Shown: positions 11,521 to 23,134, counted from the stretch's first letter. The stretch: DNA of 64,000 bases from Aphelenchoides besseyi (GCA_024699855.1 JAMPIQ010000002.1:16802001-16866000); one strand, 5' to 3'. The notes: generated from the sequence alone by a model not told the origin. A program made the numbers and translations.

Positions 11521-12080
11521 TCATCGACTCGTTGCAGAGGTATCTTGACGTGACGAGATGACAGAATTCATGGTGGTCGACGAAGCGACAGTGTTAATGC
11601 GTAGACTAGACGCAGCCAAATTGTTGGTACTCGCCTTGGAACTTGGCATCGCCCACGATTGACGGGTATCGGAGCCCCATTTTGTGAATACAACGATCGG
11701 CAAGACGGCCACCAACGCAGAGCTATAAAACACTAACGACCACTCGTCTCGTGTGCCTTCTTTTACTATCCATTTCGTTAGAATTTTATTGGCAATACTC
11801 GACCAAGCTACAGCGAAGAAGCTGATTCCCGTAATGACACCGGAAAATGCGGGTGCAAGCTGAAGAAGTGCTGTCATACAACCGGGAGTATGTAGACCTT
11901 AAGAGATGGTTATAAGGATGTCAATTTACTTTCACTTACCAGCAAAAGTCATTGCAAAACACAGAGCAATGATCGCCAAAGCGGCGTTCTGATCGTCAAA
12001 TTGTGGAACACATAAAATGCTTAGTGCTAGTCCAAGAGAACCGATCGCATTGAAAGTTTTACACAAACGTGTTTGTCCAC
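11521..12080 (-). pseudogene. Truncated copy of SLC17 3' exons (copy 1)
   Basis: Contains the whole last exon (down to 11521) and the 3' part of the preceding exon with its intron, then breaks at GTCCAC (12075-12080). It has no promoter, start or upstream exons of SLC17, so it cannot encode the transporter alone. Confidence 0.9.
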
Positions 12081-12819
12081 TTGGAATACAAATTCTGAAT
12101 TGTAAGTGTATGAACGATGGTGTAGAAACAAACGCAAATAACCAGTTGTTGTTACAAAACAGTTGACTGCGGGTTAAACAGTGATTTATTCATGGTTAAG
12201 CTTGAGCGATTATTTCGTGGTTGTTTTCGGCAAGTATTCGTGATGGGTGGCCAAGAAAGATAACGCGCCGCGCTTGCGTGTTTCTCAAGCGGATAATAAA
12301 GCGCGCCAAGAGTTTGCTGTTGGATTTTTGTTCGCTTTGTGAGCACTTTTATTCGCTCTTGTGGTTTGCGTCTTGTTAAAATCTTACTTGTTTGCAGCTA
12401 AATATTATATCTACTTCACCAAAAATGGGTTTCAACATTAAGCAAGAACTAATTGATAAAATACAACAATTCAACAAAAAAATGAAGAAGAGTGAGTTTG
12501 AATAAAATTTGAATTTTCTCGCTTCATTTGGAATTCACTTAAGATCGGTTTTCAACCAGTCGTTCATTCTGCCCTTTTTCAATTCTGAATTCATCATGAT
12601 GGGAGGACGAGATACGAAAACACCTTGGGCACCCCCGCGTAACCAATCCGGCTACATGGGCAGCAGCAGCAAACAATGAACACCGATGGCGACAACTCGG
12701 CAACACTTTCGAACTACCACAACCAGCCCGGCGACGAACAGGACGTTGACAGACACCAACGCAGAATCTCCCCTTCATTTGTCTGCGAGATTGGAATAAA
12801 TTCATTCATTCAATTCATC

Positions 12820-13193
12820 ATGGAGCCGATCAAAGTTTTCAAGTGCGCAGCTACTACCATGCTCACATTGGACGTCAAAGTTGATGAGGTGAATGATGAC
12901 GCGATGTTGGCAACCGGTGATGGTGTGTGACTCACAAATTCTTGCATGGGCTCAAACGCTACAATGTTACTTCACTTCGTTCCAAAATTCGAGTTGTCTT
13001 GAAGGACATGGTCATCGAGGTTAGTATTTTTTGTTGCTTTTGTAAGCCCCTTTTTTTAGGAGGTCATCGACGACGAGGACTCCGAGTACTACAGCTTTGA
13101 TTTGAAGTTAGAGTTCACGGACAAGCGCGAATATAAAAAGTTTTTGGACCGTCTCGATTCCGTCGGCTACAACGATCCAGTTCCAGAGCAATA
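12820..13193 (+). pseudogene. Small unknown gene, frameshifted copy 1
   Basis: Same gene as 15803-16175. An extra TG pair (GTGTGTGA instead of GTGTGA at about 12922-12929) creates a TGA after about 36 codons, cutting off the rest. Confidence 0.6.
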
Positions 13194-13289
13194 AGGTAAT
13201 TATCTTTGAATTTGCGGCGCTAACTAACAAGTTCCGATTTTAAGCCTGATCTTTGTCGTGGACAGCGATGACCGAAACTTTGATCCGGT

Positions 13290-13392
13290 TTGTTTGTATA
13301 TGTTACGGCCTTTTTGTCAAATCGGGGTTTTTTTGTAAAAAGACCGGTCCATTTGTAAAAGTCCCGGTCGTTTTGTCAAATGTCCCGGGACA
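13290..13392. repeat. Degenerate 18-20 bp motif array (copy 1)
   Basis: Four to five successive units pairing a G/C core (CCGGTC, CCCGG) with a TTTTGTCAAA or TTTGTAAAA block, ending in TCCCGGGA. Possibly a transposon end. Nothing here is coding. Confidence 0.55.
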
Positions 13393-13645
13393 AATATTTA
13401 ATAACTATTTTCAAGTTAGTTATTCAATTTAAACACGATATTTGAAGAAATAATACAAATGAATTCGGACAAAAATTGGAGTTCGATTGACCGCCGTGAG
13501 AACAAACACTTGCGGAAATTTGGCCACACATTTGCTATTCGTGTTGATCAATTTTTCGTTTTCCCGTAGTCATTTGTTTGCGCTTTAAGTAAATTTGGTA
13601 AGTTATAAGATCTTGTATTATATGATACGGTAATTTTAGATAGGC

Positions 13646-14329
13646 ATGGACACGTCGGGAGAAGCAGAGGAGTCAGAGAACTTAGACGAGCGACTTCGAT
13701 TAGAAGCGGCCCAGCGTTTTAAAGACGCTTTGACAACGTTTATTGCTGCTAAGAAGTGTTGTGGTATGAAACAGAAACCGAGTACAAGCGAACGCTGAGT
13801 GCCTTGAAAAGACACGAAGAAGGATTGAAGGTCCAACACGCAAATGACTACAATCTGATCAAACGGTAAGTTTTGCGTTGGACATTTAACATTTGGTTTT
13901 CTTTTAGGTACAAATGATGACGTGTTGGTCGCAAGTACAAACTGTTCAAAAAAGATCTACTCGGCGTTCGATCGGACAAGTGCTTTCAAATACTGTGGTC
14001 TGTCCACACATCAAAGGGACACATCGGCCGTAACATCATGTTGCGCGAGTTGAAGACTCAAGGATATGGTGGATTGAGCAAGTAGATTAACTCTTCTTTT
14101 GTTTTTTCATTGTTCTTGTCGCTTTAGAGATTTGATTTTATCATTTTTAAGCTGCTGTGAAGTGTGCAAATTAAAGCAATCAAAAGTCAAACGTGGAGTG
14201 ATTGTCAAGCCCATGGTGGAAAGAGTTTAATTCTCGTTGCCAATTAGATTTAGTGGACTTTACATCAAAGGCAAGTACGTTTCCACCTTCTTATTGTCTT
14301 TGCGTTCCAGGCCGACGGTGACTACTGGT
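13646..14329 (+). pseudogene. Truncated integrase/transposase (KRBA2/GINGER-like), copy 1
   Basis: Fragment of a retroviral-type integrase as found in GINGER DNA transposons and KRBA2-like genes. Pieces in order: RFKDALTTFIAAKKCCGM; NDYNLIKRYK; the zinc-binding HHCC module (VHTSKGHIGRN, later CCEVCKLK); KRGVIVKPMVER; and NSRCQLDLVDFTSKADGDY, with the first catalytic aspartate of the DDE core. A GCAAGT donor at about 14270 and TTCCAG at 14310 suggest a GC-AG intron before ADGDYWY. The frame is broken: TGATGA after KRYK at about 13916, a stop after GLSK near 14083, and a shift between KPMVER and FNSRC near 14228. The rest of the core, with the other two acidic residues, is cut off at the unit junction. 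Confidence 0.75.
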
Positions 14330-14502
14330 ACTTTTGACGTCACTTGTTTTATCATCAATAGAGGCGAAGATTTCGTTTGTAGACGTCTTCGACCACTTTG
14401 TTTACTCGACCGTTGAACACTTTGGAAACAACTTTTACTGAAGTATTTACAACAATTAACAGCTTTTGATTATTGCACAATAAAAACGTTTGTTCACGTG
14501 AA

Positions 14503-15062
14503 TCATCGACTCGTTGCAGAGGTATCTTGACGTGACGAGATGACAGAATTCATGGTGGTCGACGAAGCGACAGTGTTAATGCGTAGACTAGACGCAGCCA
14601 AATTGTTGGTACTCGCCTTGGAACTTGGCATCGCCCACGATTGACGGGTATCGGAGCCCCATTTTGTGAATACAACGATCGGCAAGACGGCCACCAACGC
14701 AGAGCTATAAAACACTAACGACCACTCGTCTCGTGTGCCTTCTTTTACTATCCATTTCGTTAGAATTTTATTGGCAATACTCGACCAAGCTACAGCGAAG
14801 AAGCTGATTCCCGTAATGACACCGGAAAATGCGGGTGCAAGCTGAAGAAGTGCTGTCATACAACCGGGAGTATGTAGACCTTAAGAGATGGTTATAAGGA
14901 TGTCAATTTACTTTCACTTACCAGCAAAAGTCATTGCAAAACACAGAGCAATGATCGCCAAAGCGGCGTTCTGATCGTCAAATTGTGGAACACATAAAAT
15001 GCTTAGTGCTAGTCCAAGAGAACCGATCGCATTGAAAGTTTTACACAAACGTGTTTGTCCAC
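14503..15062 (-). pseudogene. Truncated copy of SLC17 3' exons (copy 2)
   Basis: Same fragment as at 11521-12080, with the same breakpoint. The last exon frame is still open because the copy is young. Confidence 0.9.
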
Positions 15063-15802
15063 TTGGAATACAAATTCTGAATTGTAAGTGTATGAACGAT
15101 GGTGTAGAAACAAACGCAAATAACCAGTTGTTGTTACAAAACAGTTGACTGCGGGTTAAACAGTGATTTATTCATGGTTAAGCTTGAGCGATTATTTCGT
15201 GGTTGTTTTCGGCAAGTATTCGTGATGGGTGGCCAAGAAAGATAACGCGCCGCGCTTGCGTGTTTCTCAAGCGGATAATAAAGCGCGCCAAGAGTTTGCT
15301 GTTGGATTTTTGTTCGCTTTGTGAGCACTTTTATTCGCTCTTGTGGTTTGCGTCTTGTTAAAATCTTACTTGTTTGCAGCTAAATATTATATCTACTTCA
15401 CCAAAAATGGGTTTCAACATTAAGCAAGAACTAATTGATAAAATACAACAATTCAACATAAAAAATGAAGAAGAGTGAGTTTGAATAAAATTTGAATTTT
15501 CTCGCTTCATTTGGAATTCACTTAAGATCGGTTTTCAACCAGTCGTTCATTCTGCCCTTTTTCAATTCTGAATTCATCATGATGGGAGGACGAGATACGA
15601 AAACACCTTGGGCACCCCCGCGTAACCAATCCGGCTACATGGGCAGCAGCAGCAAACAATGAACACCGATGGCGACAACTCGGCAACACTTTCGAACTAC
15701 CACAACCAGCCCGGCGACGAACAGGACGTTGACAGACACCAACGCAGAATCTCCCCTTCATTTGTCTGCGAGATTGGAATAAATTCATTCATTCAATTCA
15801 TC

Positions 15803-16175
15803 ATGGAGCCGATCAAAGTTTTCAAGTGCGCAGCTACTACCATGCTCACATTGGACGTCAAAGTTGATGAGGTGAATGATGACGCGATGTTGGCAACCGG
15901 TGATGGTGTGACTCACAAATTCTTGCATGGGCTCAAACGCTACAATGTTACTTCACTTCGTTCCAAAATTCGAGTTGTCTTGAAGGACATGGTCATCGAG
16001 GTTAGTATTTTTTGTTGCTTTTGTAAGCCCCTTTTTTTAGGAGGTCATCGACGACGAGGACTCCGAGTACTACAGCTTTGATTTGAAGTTAGAGTTCACG
16101 GACAAGCGCGAATATAAAAAGTTTTTGGACCGTCTCGATTCCGTCGGCTACAACGATCCAGTTCCAGAGCAATAA
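15803..16175 (+). CDS. Small unknown acidic protein in the repeat unit
   Basis: Exons 15803-16000 and 16041-16175 join in frame across a 40-nt intron with TTTTTTTAG acceptor: 333 nt, 110 residues. It starts MEPIKVFKCAATTMLTLD and ends in an acidic stretch (EVIDDEDSEYYSFDLK) and GYNDPVPEQ. No signal peptide, membrane segment or motif that I recognise. It lies upstream of the integrase fragment in the same unit, so it may be an accessory gene of the mobile element or a captured host exon. A further short reading frame upstream (ATG at about 15406, MGFNIKQELIDKIQQFN) may be a 5' exon, but the links are not clear. Confidence 0.45.
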
Positions 16176-16271
16176 GGTAATTATCTTTGAATTTGCGGCG
16201 CTAACTAACAAGTTCCGATTTTAAGCCTGATCTTTGTCGTGGACAGCGATGACCGAAACTTTGATCCGGTT

Positions 16272-16372
16272 TGTTTGTATATGTTACGGCCTTTTTGTCA
16301 AATCGGGGTTTTTGTAAAAAGACCGGTCCATTTGTAAAAGTCCCGGTCGTTTTGTCAAATGTCCCGGGACAA
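16272..16372. repeat. Degenerate 18-20 bp motif array (copy 2)
   Basis: Same array as at 13290, two Ts shorter in one T-run. Confidence 0.55.
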
Positions 16373-16624
16373 ATATTTAATAACTATTTTCAAGTTAGTT
16401 ATTCAATTTAAACACGATATTTGAAGAAATAATACAAATGAATTCGGACAAAAATTGGAGTTCGATTGACCGCCGTGAGAACAAACACTTGCGGAAATTT
16501 GGCCACACATTTGCTATTCGTGTTGATCAATTTTTCGTTTTCCCGTAGTCATTTGTTTGCGCTTTAAGTAAATTTGGTAAGTTATAAGATCTTGTATTAT
16601 ATGATACGGTAATTTTAGATAGGC

Positions 16625-17308
16625 ATGGACACGTCGGGAGAAGCAGAGGAGTCAGAGAACTTAGACGAGCGACTTCGATTAGAAGCGGCCCAGCGTTTTA
16701 AAGACGCTTTGACAACGTTTATTGCTGCTAAGAAGTGTTGTGGTATGAAACAGAAACCGAGTACAAGCGAACGCTGAGTGCCTTGAAAAGACACGAAGAA
16801 GGATTGAAGGTCCAACACGCAAATGACTACAATCTGATCAAACGGTAAGTTTTGCGTTGGACATTTAACATTTGGTTTTCTTTTAGGTACAAATGATGAC
16901 GTGTTGGTCGCAAGTACAAACTGTTCAAAAAAGATCTACTCGGCGTTCGATCGGACAAGTGCTTTCAAATACTGTGGTCTGTCCACACATCAAAGGGACA
17001 CATCGGCCGTAACATCATGTTGCGCGAGTTGAAGACTCAAGGATATGGTGGATTGAGCAAGTAGATTAACTCTTCTTTTGTTTTTTCATTGTTCTTGTCG
17101 CTTTAGAGATTTGATTTTATCATTTTTAAGCTGCTGTGAAGTGTGCAAATTAAAGCAATCAAAAGTCAAACGTGGAGTGATTGTCAAGCCCATGGTGGAA
17201 AGAGTTTAATTCTCGTTGCCAATTAGATTTAGTGGACTTTACATCAAAGGCAAGTACGTTTCCACCTTCTTATTGTCTTTGCGTTCCAGGCCGACGGTGA
17301 CTACTGGT
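16625..17308 (+). pseudogene. Truncated integrase/transposase (KRBA2/GINGER-like), copy 2
   Basis: Same fragment with the same frame breaks as at 13646-14329, cut at the same junction. The shared lesions mean the element was dead before the unit was duplicated. Confidence 0.75.
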
Positions 17309-18041
17309 ACTTTTGACGTCACTTGTTTTATCATCAATAGAGGCGAAGATTTCGTTTGTAGACGTCTTCGACCACTTTGTTTACTCGACCGTTGAACACT
17401 TTGGAAACAACTTTTACTGAAGTATTTACAACAATTAACAGCTTTTGATTATTGCACAATAAAAACGTTTGTTCACGTGAATCATCGACTCGTTGCAGAG
17501 GTATCTTGACGTGACGAGATGACAGAATTCATGGTGGTCGACGAAGCGACAGTGTTAATGCGTAGACTAGACGCAGCCAAATTGTTGGTACTCGCCTTGG
17601 AACTTGGCATCGCCCACGATTGACGGGTATCGGAGCCCCATTTTGTGAATACAACGATCGGCAAGACGGCCACCAACGCAGAGCTATAAAACACTAACGA
17701 CCACTCGTCTCGTGTGCCTTCTTTTACTATCCATTTCGTTAGAATTTTATTGGCAATACTCGACCAAGCTACAGCGAAGAAGCTGATTCCCGTAATGACA
17801 CCGGAAAATGCGGGTGCAAGCTGAAGAAGTGCTGTCATACAACCGGGAGTATGTAGACCTTAAGAGATGGTTATAAGGATGTCAATTTACTTTCACTTAC
17901 CAGCAAAAGTCATTGCAAAACACAGAGCAATGATCGCCAAAGCGGCGTTCTGATCGTCAAATTGTGGAACACATAAAATGCTTAGTGCTAGTCCAAGAGA
18001 ACCGATCGCATTGAAAGTTTTACACAAACGTGTTTGTCCAC
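17309..18041 (+). repeat. Tandem repeat copy 3, only the 733-bp SLC17 part
   Basis: Identical in layout to the first 733 bp of copies 1 and 2, but here the sequence runs on past GTCCAC into the rest of SLC17 exon 4. This is therefore the original locus; the other two are copies of its 3' end. Confidence 0.9.
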
Positions 18042-19621
18042 AATCACTTCGTTGTCCGAGATACGAAGACAACGAAGCGGATAGTGTTTTGCTTATGAAA
18101 AGAAAAAAGATCGGGAGTGCCGAGAGCATTCCATTTTGTGTGGGCGAGAACTTCAAAACATCTCTCATGTAATTGGGAAGAAATTGCAACATAACGACAA
18201 GTGGATATTCGTGACAAATCAGCGAAAATACGTTCGCATAAAGCGGAGCTGATTGCATTAGATTTTGCCAAGGAATACGTCGGGGTTGAGTTCGTTTGCC
18301 GATACTTTCACATGCGATTCTAAATCATGAAACAGTTAGATCGAAAGTTCAAAATCCGCGAAATAAAGAAACGCGTTTCTACTGACCTCGACTCAATGAA
18401 AAGACGTTCTTGATTGGAAATACAATACTGTTTCGAGGGCTTGTCCGCACCCATTGGCAACCAGAAGATGATAACAAGCGCGGAAATCATTCCGGAAAGA
18501 TAGAAAATCGATGGCCATCCTCCTTCCAAATCTGTGCGAGTGCAAAGATATCCACTTGTAGGCATAATAAACAGCGTACCTAATATTCAATTGTTAACAG
18601 ATCTTAAAAAAGCTATTCACCTAATTGTCTACCCGAGGTTATAATCCCAATGGCAGCTGCTCGTTCTGAACGTGGAAACCAACGAGTAATCAAAGAGTTA
18701 ACCGCCGGCGACATGCACGCATCCGAAGCTCCAACAGCTAAACGCGCCAAAACGGCCCACCAAAACGACTGATCAGCCATTGCCGGTAACAACAAATTTC
18801 CAATTGTGCACAATATCAAGCTCAATAGGACCATGAACTTTCCGTTCACTCGATCAGCATATAAACCGGTCAGCAGCATCAACAACGAACCGGCGTTTGT
18901 TGCGGCCAAAACAAGACCTTCCTGGAAAATGATCTTTAATCGTATTTGATTCGAAGAATCTAACCTGATTGGGCTGCCACGCTAATTTGCTTTCATCGCC
19001 CGCATCCTCATGTGTCGGACATTTGATCATACAAATCAAAGCAACGGACATGTTTGATGTGCTAATTGCAATCGTGATATAACAACACATCAAAAGAACT
19101 GCAACAACCAGTCGAAAGCTTGGAAACAAACGAGAATCAAGTTTGTAAAGGTCACCATCTTCTAGTCCCGAATCATCACTTCGATTGCTGCTTGTCGTTG
19201 ATTCTTGACGTTTAGTTGACCAAGCATTCGATTTTATTGAACCGTTTGAGTTGTACGAACTGACGGAGTCAGTAGATTTCAGGTCCAGTCCAATACGAAA
19301 GATTTGTGAGGGATGAAAGTCTGAGCGTCGAGTTGTAGCCGTCGGATTCTTTCCGGGAGGATGAAGAGTCGTGTTTGCGATTTCACGTTTCAATTCGGGT
19401 ATGCTTTCAACTGATGAACTGGAAGTGCTTAGTATATTTGAAGATTCATCTACGCTTTTCGGAATATACAATGGTGATTCTTTTTGTTTGTGGCTGTCAA
19501 AGGTCTTAAAAGTCGATGGCAGGTACCAGCGGTTAGTTGAACTTGATGCGATAGTATCGGGTAACATTTGAGCCAAAAACTCGGGGTATAAAGTTGTGGA
19601 AGAGTCCGGTTTAGGAGTCAT
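17482..19621 (-). CDS. SLC17-family major facilitator transporter
   Basis: Anion/glutamate/phosphate-type transporter of the SLC17 family (MFS), a multi-pass membrane protein. Exons on the minus strand: 19621-18965, 18921-18621, 18579-18387, 18319-17901, 17858-17482; 1947 nt, 648 residues, all phases matching. Family marks: the first membrane segment VVAVLLMCCYITIAISTSNMS, GLYADRVNGKF, WWAVLARLAVGASDACMSPAVNS, ITRWFPRSERAAAIGI, HEYPLVVMLQFLPNYM, and GVITGISFFAVAWSSI in the last exon. About 12 membrane segments. Unusual: a Ser/Thr-rich N-terminal tail of about 160 residues before the first membrane segment. The 3' end lies in the third repeat copy, and fragments of it recur twice further left. 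Substrate cannot be told. Confidence 0.9.
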
Positions 19622-21131
19622 CGAAAAAGCAAACAGTATTCAAAGAACCGTAGTAAAATGGTCAGAACGAAAGTAAAGACCCGATCATAGAACGTGAAAC
19701 GAATTAGATCAAATGAACTGAGTGTAAAAGGTTTTGCAGTTTCGTTTTGATCTAATGAATATTTCTTTAGTACAAAATCGCTGTACTCTACGCGCCCTTC
19801 CCAGCGATCTCCACCTTCTTCCGTTCCTTTTTTCTCGACCGACATTCACGCACACAATGCAACAAGAAGAGATGGAGCAGTTTATACAGGTAGGTAAACC
19901 GCAATAATCGTTACGCAAACCGAACGGAAGTGACCTTCGTTCGTGCGTTCGATAACCGGGCAATCAACGGGGCGAAAAGAACGAGCAAATTGAAACCCTG
20001 ACGGCGTTTTTGGTTTTTTCAACTGTCTCACGACGACCAATCGATGTGATTTATAGAAATTAAGAGGTGATTGATGTCTCTCTATTCTCTCTTTTTCACT
20101 TAATTATCGGAATCGACTATGTAAAAAATGGACGTTGTAAAGTGAACGAAATGACGAAGAACCGTCTGGACGTCGTTGACTTACTTATTGTTCGCAAATC
20201 AACTTCCTGTTTCCGCGTTCGGAAGTACCTTCTGGTTTCGGTTTTTCCTGAAGAGTTGCCACAAAAAGCCGATGGTTTCTGTGGCTCGTGAAATCGAACA
20301 TTGTGAAGCTTTCAAAGAAGCTGTTTATTTTCAAAAATGCAGAATACGTGGTTTAAAGTTGTTCCAATTGAAAGAAAACTTTTGATTGACCACGACAACC
20401 GTTTGCTGACGACTTTAAGAAACTGTGCAGCATTTCCATTTGTTTGATCGATCAGCAACAGTAATTGAAACTGACAACCTCAATCTTCTGGTTTGTTTGG
20501 TGTAACAAAACTGAGAAATGAAAGAAGGCCGATTGTGGGATTTGAAAACCGGAAAACCGTTCGTAAATTACCATCGTTTTGTCGCTTAAGTTTGCCGGTC
20601 ATTCATCAATCTCTTGATGAGCATCAGCTCCGTTTTGTTCGCGTAGTCAACGAAATTGCGGCAAAAATCGTTTTCAACCGGAAACAATCTGCGAATTTGT
20701 CGAAGCGCCGTGTTCTGACCATTTGTGACCGTCAATTCTTGATCCTAATTTGCTCGTTTGGAATTTGGAACGACAAGTGTTTTCAACGATTGCTAGCAAC
20801 AAGCCCAAGCTCCAATGAGATTGAAGGTCGTCTTATTTGGTTCGCTGCAGTTTTTCAACAACATCCTTCGAATGATCGTATGATGTCGTTGAACGTAAAC
20901 ATCTTCATTGACAACTAAAATACCCAAATTTATTCGCATGGAAATTATGCTTAATATTATGGCATTCTATAAGCAAACATATCCACGAATACTGAAACCG
21001 GATATCAAGGAGTCTTTAACTTTGTTTGGCCAAAAGTGATATTGTTCTCGCTATCGCTACGATCTAATGACAATCACAATACTCGCATAATCGAAATAGA
21101 AAACCAGTTGGTTAATGCCCGTTGACGGAAA
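19622..21131. other. Intergenic; one long ORF without supporting evidence
   Basis: Promoter side of SLC17 and 3' side of TMEM115. Plus-strand 20493-20918 is open for 141 codons but shows no domain and no splice or start context that convinces me. Confidence 0.4.
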
Positions 21132-22383
21132 TCAATTCGTTTGTTCGTGAACAGGACTCATCTGTAAGATCTCGTCCTTCGCATAGTCTTCCGACTCGTT
21201 CGCTTTCGGTAGAGATTGTAGATCTCGTTGTTGAGTTTGAGGACTTGCCGTCGAGGCTCGACTGTTTCGTTGTTGTTGTAACAGACGAGTTTGCAGTTCT
21301 CGTAGAGCAATTTGACTAAACACAACATAAAAATCTATAAGATGTACAAATTACCGTTTCCGTTCAGCTTCACAATCCGCATCCAACTCAATGGTCGACT
21401 GTTCGACCACAGACGGAAGTGATTGTTCGATTTTGCGCAAAAGCTTCAATTTCACTAGCATCGTGTAAGCAAAGTTGCCGACGAAAACTGTGACCGGACG
21501 TAGAGCACGTGGAAAGATACTGAAAATTGAAAGTATAAAACGAAGCTTAAGAAAGCAGCTAACGTTGACCATGCGAAATGTTCGCTATCATCACCAATAG
21601 AGTCGTTGATTTGACGACGTTGAAAGAAACGCAGATATGTCCAACTAACTTGAATACCAACGGCAGTCTGAAGAATTACTCCTGGACGAACAAAACCAAA
21701 GATGTAAAGGACTACCAGCAGAAACAGTGCACTCAACGGTAAGTGAGTGTTTTTCAAGCGTCCACGGGTTGTTGTAAAAAGGACAGAATCTGGTAAAAAC
21801 TGTAACAGCAAAAAGTCAACAAACATTCTTTGGCGTTTACCTGTTTGACCGCAACCAATGCTCCGGCACTCAACGATGCTATTCCATTCAAATTAGTATA
21901 ATAGAAAAAGTTCAACGCATTGAAGACGGCGAATGAAGACAAACCCAAAGTTGAGATCAAAAGAGTAGAGATGAGCTAAAGAAGACGGTTTCATATTGCA
22001 CTCAAAATGATCGCATACCTGTGTTATAAGAGTGAATTTGATAACTTCAGGAATACCCCAGACGGGTTCAATAATGTGAATAAACTGATGCAGCGTCAAG
22101 ATGCTCCATCCCAAAAGCAGAAGATTTGTTTCCATAAAACACGCGCTGAATGGCCGCCATAAGTGAAAGAGGAATATTGAGTTCGGAGTCAACGAAAACA
22201 CATCGTAGAGAACCGAAAATTGTGATAGCAGATAACCTAAGCCATTAAAACGGTCAAATGAACTCCAAAGTTACCTGCACAGAAAACTAAGACACATGTT
22301 TGAAAGACGAAACGTTCAGCTTGGAACCATTGTCGAAGATTCTGAACGTAGACGCCAACATTCGCGGAGTTTATTGAGCGCAT
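21132..22383 (-). CDS. TMEM115-like Golgi rhomboid-related protein
   Basis: Homologue of TMEM115, a Golgi membrane protein of the rhomboid-like superfamily without protease residues, linked to retrograde traffic. Starts MRSINSANVGVYVQNL at 22383. Diagnostic blocks: HLWRPFSACF, IEPVWGIPEVIKF, FYYTNLNGIASLSAGALVAVKQ, FLPDSVLFTTTRGRLKNTHL, VGIQVSWTYLRFFQRRQ, GDDSEHFAW, and CEAERKRQIALRELQTRL, matching the vertebrate AERRRQLALKALNERL region. At least six exons with short introns; ends near 21132 after a polar tail. No rhomboid GxSG serine or catalytic histidine is visible. Confidence 0.9.
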
Positions 22384-23134
22384 TTTTTGTTCGAACAACA
22401 ATCATTCATAGTCCAATTATCTAAAGCAACTTGTAAACGGAATGTCTTGCTGTCGAACTACCATGAATCTTCGTTGATTAGCAAAACTTTTCGTACAAAT
22501 CGAAGAGCGAACGATTGAAATCAGATCACGTGCTATCACTGAAAACATGAAGTCAATGGTTGAAAGTTTCGAATTTGGATAACACGAAAATTACGTGATT
22601 CAACTTTAGCAACACGACAACTTGAGCGTGACGTCGACGAAGTTATGCAACGTCGCTTATCTCCAAAACTTGAACATCAACAGGATCGCGCAGACGAAAA
22701 GAATTCTTAGTCGTGGCAGTTGCAACGGAAAACCCGGAAATCTTTCACGTTGAGACAAAACTCGAAGCTCATCAACAGGTTCTAGCGATCTCATTGCATT
22801 TTATGGCAGTCGTTAACCGAAGTATTTTGTTTCTGTTGTTTTCGTAGTTTAGGTTCCTGGTTTCATCGATCACTTTAACCTTCGCATAGTCCACCGTAGA
22901 ATTAGTCTTCAAGGTATCTTTGACTGTTTATTTACAAAAACTTGCCAGATCATAAGAACAAAGTTAGATAGCAGAAAAGGAGTTTCAATAACGAAGAATG
23001 AAAGAAAACATTTGCACTTGAAAGATTTTTCCGACAATCGATAGCAAATTGCGATGTTGAGCCTTATACGGAGAGTATGGCAAGAGAATAATGTCAGCCA
23101 GAGCTGCGCTTGAAAGTAGAGAACCTGAGCACAT
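22384..23134. other. Intergenic; nothing recognised
   Basis: Space between two minus-strand genes, containing the TMEM115 promoter side and the ABHD14 3' side. No ORF or motif stands out. Confidence 0.45.

Larger units (their letters stand above)
11348..14329 (+). repeat. Tandem repeat copy 1 (2982 bp)
   Basis: First of two full head-to-tail units. Contents: SLC17 3' segment (11348-12080), 72-bp segment (from 12075), unknown sequence, small unknown gene (12820-13193), motif array (about 13290-13392), integrase fragment (13646-14329). Compared with copy 2, I see a base change at about 11374, one base missing near 12475, an extra TG at about 12925 and two extra Ts near 13325; nearly everything else I compared is identical. 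Confidence 0.92.
14330..17308 (+). repeat. Tandem repeat copy 2 (2979 bp)
   Basis: Second full unit, directly adjoining copy 1, with the same content. It carries the open version of the small gene. The near identity to copy 1 means a very recent duplication, gene conversion, or an assembly duplicate. Confidence 0.92.

Noticed and set aside
12539..12805. Minus-strand ORF of 88 codons, repeated at 15522-15788
   Set aside because: Lies opposite the small repeat-unit gene region; duplicated only because the unit is duplicated, and no family motif is present.
13636..13839. Minus-strand ORF of 67 codons, repeated at 16615
   Set aside because: Shadow of the integrase N-terminal reading on the plus strand, which matches a known family.
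20493..20918. Plus-strand ORF of 141 codons
   Set aside because: No domain, no splice support, and amino-acid composition like neighbouring non-coding DNA.
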